Assembly: GCA_039105265.1 (NCBI GenBank)
Contig: JAPFFF010000094.1
Location: 20,962 to 84,961 of the forward strand
Direction: 5' to 3'
Source: Tritrichomonas musculus
Lineage: Eukaryota; Parabasalia; Tritrichomonadida; Tritrichomonadidae
Length of the DNA: 64,000 nucleotides
In this document: piece by piece, positions 57,801 to 64,000 of the stretch
Layout: each line of letters opens with the position of its first letter
Position numbering within the stretch: position 1 is the stretch's first letter
The notes under the pieces: generated by a model
The model's input: only the letters and a program-made list of their open reading frames with translations
What the model was told of the DNA's origin: nothing
Database searches by the model: none
Program-made: the position numbers and the translations under genes

Positions 57801-60800
57801 CACCGTTCCTGCATATCTGATTATCACATATGCATCTCTCTCTTCCCCGCCCCCACCGTTCCTGCATATCTGATTATCACATATGCATCTCTCTCTTCCC
57901 CGCCCCCACCGTTCCTGCATATCTGATTATCACATATGCATCTCTCTCTTCCCCGCCCCCACCGTTCCTGCATATCTGATTATCACATATGCATCTCTCT
58001 CTTCCCCGCCCCCACCGTTCCTGCATATCTGATTATCACATATGCATCTCTCTCTTCCCCGCCCCCACCGTTCCTGCATATCTGATTATCACATATGCAT
58101 CTCTCTCTTCCCCGCCCCCACCGTTCCTGCATATCTGATTATCACATATGCATCTCTCTCTTCCCCGCCCCCACCGTTCCTGCATATCTGATTATCACAT
58201 ATGCATCTCTCTCTTCCCCGCCCCCACCGTTCCTGCATATCTGATTATCACATATGCATCTCTCTCTTCCCCGCCCCCACCGTTCCTGCATATCTGATTA
58301 TCACATATGCATCTCTCTCTTCCCCGCCCCCACCGTTCCTGCATATCTGATTATCACATATGCATCTCTCTCTTCCCCGCCCCCACCGTTCCTGCATATC
58401 TGATTATCACATATGCATCTCTCTCTTCCCCGCCCCCACCGTTCCTGCATATCTGATTATCACATATGCATCTCTCTCTTCCCCGCCCCCACCGTTCCTG
58501 CATATCTGATTATCACATATGCATCTCTCTCTTCCCCGCCCCCACCGTTCCTGCATATCTGATTATCACATATGCATCTCTCTCTTCCCCGCCCCCACCG
58601 TTCCTGCATATCTGATTATCACATATGCATCTCTCTCTTCCCCGCCCCCACCGTTCCTGCATATCTGATTATCACATATGCATCTCTCTCTTCCCCGCCC
58701 CCACCGTTCCTGCATATCTGATTATCACATATGCATCTCTCTCTTCCCCGCCCCCACCGTTCCTGCATATCTGATTATCACATATGCATCTCTCTCTTCC
58801 CCGCCCCCACCGTTCCTGCATATCTGATTATCACATATGCATCTCTCTCTTCCCCGCCCCCACCGTTCCTGCATATCTGATTATCACATATGCATCTCTC
58901 TCTTCCCCGCCCCCACCGTTCCTGCATATCTGATTATCACATATGCATCTCTCTCTTCCCCGCCCCCACCGTTCCTGCATATCTGATTATCACATATGCA
59001 TCTCTCTCTTCCCCGCCCCCACCGTTCCTGCATATCTGATTATCACATATGCATCTCTCTCTTCCCCGCCCCCACCGTTCCTGCATATCTGATTATCACA
59101 TATGCATCTCTCTCTTCCCCGCCCCCACCGTTCCTGCATATCTGATTATCACATATGCATCTCTCTCTTCCCCGCCCCCACCGTTCCTGCATATCTGATT
59201 ATCACATATGCATCTCTCTCTTCCCCGCCCCCACCGTTCCTGCATATCTGATTATCACATATGCATCTCTCTCTTCCCCGCCCCCACCGTTCCTGCATAT
59301 CTGATTATCACATATGCATCTCTCTCTTCCCCGCCCCCACCGTTCCTGCATATCTGATTATCACATATGCATCTCTCTCTTCCCCGCCCCCACCGTTCCT
59401 GCATATCTGATTATCACATATGCATCTCTCTCTTCCCCGCCCCCACCGTTCCTGCATATCTGATTATCACATATGCATCTCTCTCTTCCCCGCCCCCACC
59501 GTTCCTGCATATCTGATTATCACATATGCATCTCTCTCTTCCCCGCCCCCACCGTTCCTGCATATCTGATTATCACATATGCATCTCTCTCTTCCCCGCC
59601 CCCACCGTTCCTGCATATCTGATTATCACATATGCATCTCTCTCTTCCCCGCCCCCACCGTTCCTGCATATCTGATTATCACATATGCATCTCTCTCTTC
59701 CCCGCCCCCACCGTTCCTGCATATCTGATTATCACATATGCATCTCTCTCTTCCCCGCCCCCACCGTTCCTGCATATCTGATTATCACATATGCATCTCT
59801 CTCTTCCCCGCCCCCACCGTTCCTGCATATCTGATTATCACATATGCATCTCTCTCTTCCCCGCCCCCACCGTTCCTGCATATCTGATTATCACATATGC
59901 ATCTCTCTCTTCCCCGCCCCCACCGTTCCTGCATATCTGATTATCACATATGCATCTCTCTCTTCCCCGCCCCCACCGTTCCTGCATATCTGATTATCAC
60001 ATATGCATCTCTCTCTTCCCCGCCCCCACCGTTCCTGCATATCTGATTATCACATATGCATCTCTCTCTTCCCCGCCCCCACCGTTCCTGCATATCTGAT
60101 TATCACATATGCATCTCTCTCTTCCCCGCCCCCACCGTTCCTGCATATCTGATTATCACATATGCATCTCTCTCTTCCCCGCCCCCACCGTTCCTGCATA
60201 TCTGATTATCACATATGCATCTCTCTCTTCCCCGCCCCCACCGTTCCTGCATATCTGATTATCACATATGCATCTCTCTCTTCCCCGCCCCCACCGTTCC
60301 TGCATATCTGATTATCACATATGCATCTCTCTCTTCCCCGCCCCCACCGTTCCTGCATATCTGATTATCACATATGCATCTCTCTCTTCCCCGCCCCCAC
60401 CGTTCCTGCATATCTGATTATCACATATGCATCTCTCTCTTCCCCGCCCCCACCGTTCCTGCATATCTGATTATCACATATGCATCTCTCTCTTCCCCGC
60501 CCCCACCGTTCCTGCATATCTGATTATCACATATGCATCTCTCTCTTCCCCGCCCCCACCGTTCCTGCATATCTGATCTCTCTCTTCCCCGCCCCCACCG
60601 TTCCTTATCTGATTATCCACATATGCATCTCTCTCTTCCCCGCCCCCACCGTTCCTGCATATCTGATTATCACATATGCATCTCTCTCTTCCCCGCCCCC
60701 ACCGTTCCTGCATATCTGATTATCACATATGCATCTCTCTCTTCCCCGCCCCCACCGTTCCTGCATATCTGATTATCACATATGCATCTCTCTCTTCCCC

Positions 60801-63800
60801 GCCCCCACCGTTCCTGCATATCTGATTATCACATATGCATCTCTCTCTTCCCCGCCCCCACCGTTCCTGCATATCTGATTATCACATATGCATCTCTCTC
60901 TTCCCCGCCCCCACCGTTCCTGCATATCTGATTATCACATATGCATCTCTCTCTTCCCCGCCCCCACCGTTCCTGCATATCTGATTATCACATATGCATC
61001 TCTCTCTTCCCCGCCCCCACCGTTCCTGCATATCTGATTATCACATATGCATCTCTCTCTTCCCCGCCCCCACCGTTCCTGCATATCTGATTATCACATA
61101 TGCATCTCTCTCTTCCCCGCCCCCACCGTTCCTGCATATCTGATTATCACATATGCATCTCTCTCTTCCCCGCCCCCACCGTTCCTGCATATCTGATTAT
61201 CACATATGCATCTCTCTCTTCCCCGCCCCCACCGTTCCTGCATATCTGATTATCACATATGCATCTCTCTCTTCCCCGCCCCCACCGTTCCTGCATATCT
61301 GATTATCACATATGCATCTCTCTCTTCCCCGCCCCCACCGTTCCTGCATATCTGATTATCACATATGCATCTCTCTCTTCCCCGCCCCCACCGTTCCTGC
61401 ATATCTGATTATCACATATGCATCTCTCTCTTCCCCGCCCCCACCGTTCCTGCATATCTGATTATCACATATGCATCTCTCTCTTCCCCGCCCCCACCGT
61501 TCCTGCATATCTGATTATCACATATGCATCTCTCTCTTCCCCGCCCCCACCGTTCCTGCATATCTGATTATCACATATGCATCTCTCTCTTCCCCGCCCC
61601 CACCGTTCCTGCATATCTGATTATCACATATGCATCTCTCTCTTCCCCGCCCCCACCGTTCCTGCATATCTGATTATCACATATGCATCTCTCTCTTCCC
61701 CGCCCCCACCGTTCCTGCATATCTGATTATCACATATGCATCTCTCTCTTCCCCGCCCCCACCGTTCCTGCATATCTGATTATCACATATGCATCTCTCT
61801 CTTCCCCGCCCCCACCGTTCCTGCATATCTGATTATCACATATGCATCTCTCTCTTCCCCGCCCCCACCGTTCCTGCATATCTGATTATCACATATGCAT
61901 CTCTCTCTTCCCCGCCCCCACCGTTCCTGCATATCTGATTATCACATATGCATCTCTCTCTTCCCCGCCCCCACCGTTCCTGCATATCTGATTATCACAT
62001 ATGCATCTCTCTCTTCCCCGCCCCCACCGTTCCTGCATATCTGATTATCACATATGCATCTCTCTCTTCCCCGCCCCCACCGTTCCTGCATATCTGATTA
62101 TCACATATGCATCTCTCTCTTCCCCGCCCCCACCGTTCCTGCATATCTGATTATCACATATGCATCTCTCTCTTCCCCGCCCCCACCGTTCCTGCATATC
62201 TGATTATCACATATGCATCTCTCTCTTCCCCGCCCCCACCGTTCCTGCATATCTGATTATCACATATGCATCTCTCTCTTCCCCGCCCCCACCGTTCCTG
62301 CATATCTGATTATCACATATGCATCTCTCTCTTCCCCGCCCCCACCGTTCCTGCATATCTGATTATCACATATGCATCTCTCTCTTCCCCGCCCCCACCG
62401 TTCCTGCATATCTGATTATCACATATGCATCTCTCTCTTCCCCGCCCCCACCGTTCCTGCATATCTGATTATCACATATGCATCTCTCTCTTCCCCGCCC
62501 CCACCGTTCCTGCATATCTGATTATCACATATGCATCTCTCTCTTCCCCGCCCCCACCGTTCCTGCATATCTGATTATCACATATGCATCTCTCTCTTCC
62601 CCGCCCCCACCGTTCCTGCATATCTGATTATCACATATGCATCTCTCTCTTCCCCGCCCCCACCGTTCCTGCATATCTGATTATCACATATGCATCTCTC
62701 TCTTCCCCGCCCCCACCGTTCCTGCATATCTGATTATCACATATGCATCTCTCTCTTCCCCGCCCCCACCGTTCCTGCATATCTGATTATCACATATGCA
62801 TCTCTCTCTTCCCCGCCCCCACCGTTCCTGCATATCTGATTATCACATATGCATCTCTCTCTTCCCCGCCCCCACCGTTCCTGCATATCTGATTATCACA
62901 TATGCATCTCTCTCTTCCCCGCCCCCACCGTTCCTGCATATCTGATTATCACATATGCATCTCTCTCTTCCCCGCCCCCACCGTTCCTGCATATCTGATT
63001 ATCACATATGCATCTCTCTCTTCCCCGCCCCCACCGTTCCTGCATATCTGATTATCACATATGCATCTCTCTCTTCCCCGCCCCCACCGTTCCTGCATAT
63101 CTGATTATCACATATGCATCTCTCTCTTCCCCGCCCCCACCGTTCCTGCATATCTGATTATCACATATGCATCTCTCTCTTCCCCGCCCCCACCGTTCCT
63201 GCATATCTGATTATCACATATGCATCTCTCTCTTCCCCGCCCCCACCGTTCCTGCATATCTGATTATCACATATGCATCTCTCTCTTCCCCGCCCCCACC
63301 GTTCCTGCATATCTGATTATCACATATGCATCTCTCTCTTCCCCGCCCCCACCGTTCCTGCATATCTGATTATCACATATGCATCTCTCTCTTCCCCGCC
63401 CCCACCGTTCCTGCATATCTGATTATCCATATGCATCTCTCTCTTCCCCGCCCCCACCGTTCCTGCATATCTGATTATCACATATGCATCTCTCTCTTCC
63501 CCGCCCCCACCGTTCCTGCATATCTGATTATCACATATGCATCTCTCTCTTCCCCGCCCCCACCGTTCCTGCATATCTGATTATCACATATGCATCTCTC
63601 TCTTCCCCGCCCCCACCGTTCCTGCATATCTGATTATCACATATGCATCTCTCTCTTCCCCGCCCCCACCGTTCCTGCATATCTGATTATCACATATGCA
63701 TCTCTCTCTTCCCCGCCCCCACCGTTCCTGCATATCTGATTATCACATATGCATCTCTCTCTTCCCCGCCCCCACCGTTCCTGCATATCTGATTATCACA

Positions 63801-64000
63801 TATGCATCTCTCTCTTCCCCGCCCCCACCGTTCCTGCATATCTGATTATCACATATGCATCTCTCTCTTCCCCGCCCCCACCGTTCCTGCATATCTGATT
63901 ATCACATATGCATCTCTCTCTTCCCCGCCCCCACCGTTCCTGCATATCTGATTATCACATATGCATCTCTCTCTTCCCCGCCCCCACCGTTCCTGCATAT
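54822..64000. repeat. Satellite array, 53/54-bp unit, about 172 copies, continuing past the window
   Basis: A unit containing ACCGTTCCTGCATATCTG, then ATTATCACATATGCAT, then CTCTCTCTTCCCCGCCCCC repeats without interruption. The first ten units (from 54823) are exactly 54 bases and carry ATAATCTC and usually CCCCCG; a hybrid 53-base unit starts at 55363; from 55416 units are 53 bases with ATTATCAC and CCCCG. Copies are almost perfectly identical over 8.6 kb. Exceptions are a 54-base unit near 55570, a damaged pair near 60573-60620 (deletions and one insertion), and a 2-base deletion near 63427. One strand is strongly pyrimidine-rich. ORFs across the array are products of the 54-base period. 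Function unknown; centromeric, subtelomeric or ordinary satellite DNA are possible. Confidence 0.95.
54823..55415. repeat. Divergent edge block of the satellite (54-bp units)
   Basis: Ten 54-base units plus one hybrid. Units 1 and 5 carry CCCCCTCCCCC where the others carry CCCCCGCCCCC. Because 54 is divisible by three, both strands are open in more than one frame, which creates 18-residue pseudo-repeats with no evidence of coding. Confidence 0.85.

Noticed and set aside
54822-64000. CRISPR array
   Set aside because: The repeats are directly adjacent with no unique spacers, and the context is eukaryotic.

Overview
The window looks like nuclear DNA of a flagellated protist, most probably a parabasalid (trichomonad such as Trichomonas or Tritrichomonas). 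The grounds are: very long uninterrupted reading frames with no visible introns (one of 4,013 codons); AT-rich spacers; a TCA-type initiator 31 bases before one start codon; a Mutator-like transposon and a Maverick-like remnant, both typical of trichomonad genomes; and a cilium/flagellum gene set (dynein-2 heavy chain, sperm-tail PG-rich repeat protein). No rRNA or tRNA gene was seen, so the species is not resolved.

Layout. 1-5970 is AT-rich, gene-poor DNA holding relics of an unknown gene family, a palindromic foldback element with a GC-rich core, and hairpins. 5972-13457 holds a large protein with ubiquitin-like modules (-), a UBX-type protein (+) sharing a 54-base divergent promoter with it, and an acidic coiled-coil protein (-). 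13781-16353 is an apparently intact Mutator-like element with 70-base inverted repeats and a possible 9-base target duplication. 17936-18604 is an acetate-transporter-family gene. 18852-36926 is a flagellar block: a cytoplasmic dynein-2 type heavy chain (-), a divergent C9orf72/DENN-like gene (+), and a PG-rich repeat protein made of 573-base tandem units (-). 37471-41895 is a RhoGEF-PH-kelch protein. 42277-43020 is a non-autonomous inverted-repeat element with a perfect 9-base target duplication. 43110-48532 holds DNA polymerase alpha (-) and a thioredoxin/PDI-like secreted protein (+). 49001-50272 is a bacterial-type HipA-like kinase gene broken by one in-frame stop. 50485-54228 is a 3.74-kb element with 284-base inverted repeats and decayed Maverick-like genes. 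54334-54750 is a transposase relic. From 54822 to the window end there is a satellite of about 172 copies of a 53/54-base unit.

The most unusual signal is compositional. Five genes, on both strands, begin AT-rich (about 20-38% GC in hand-counted 60-base samples) and become GC-rich (57-62%) toward their 3' ends within one continuous reading frame, while neighbouring genes stay AT-rich throughout. The third codon position appears to switch almost completely. The flank of the satellite is also notable: three different reading frames (HipA-like kinase, Maverick-like protein, small Cys-rich ORF) are each interrupted by just one stop codon, which suggests recently dying genes in a mobile-element-rich zone. 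How the genes work together: dynein-2 and the PG-rich protein point to flagellum assembly and structure; the UBX and ubiquitin-like genes suggest a shared ubiquitin/p97-type function; the remaining host genes look unrelated to each other.
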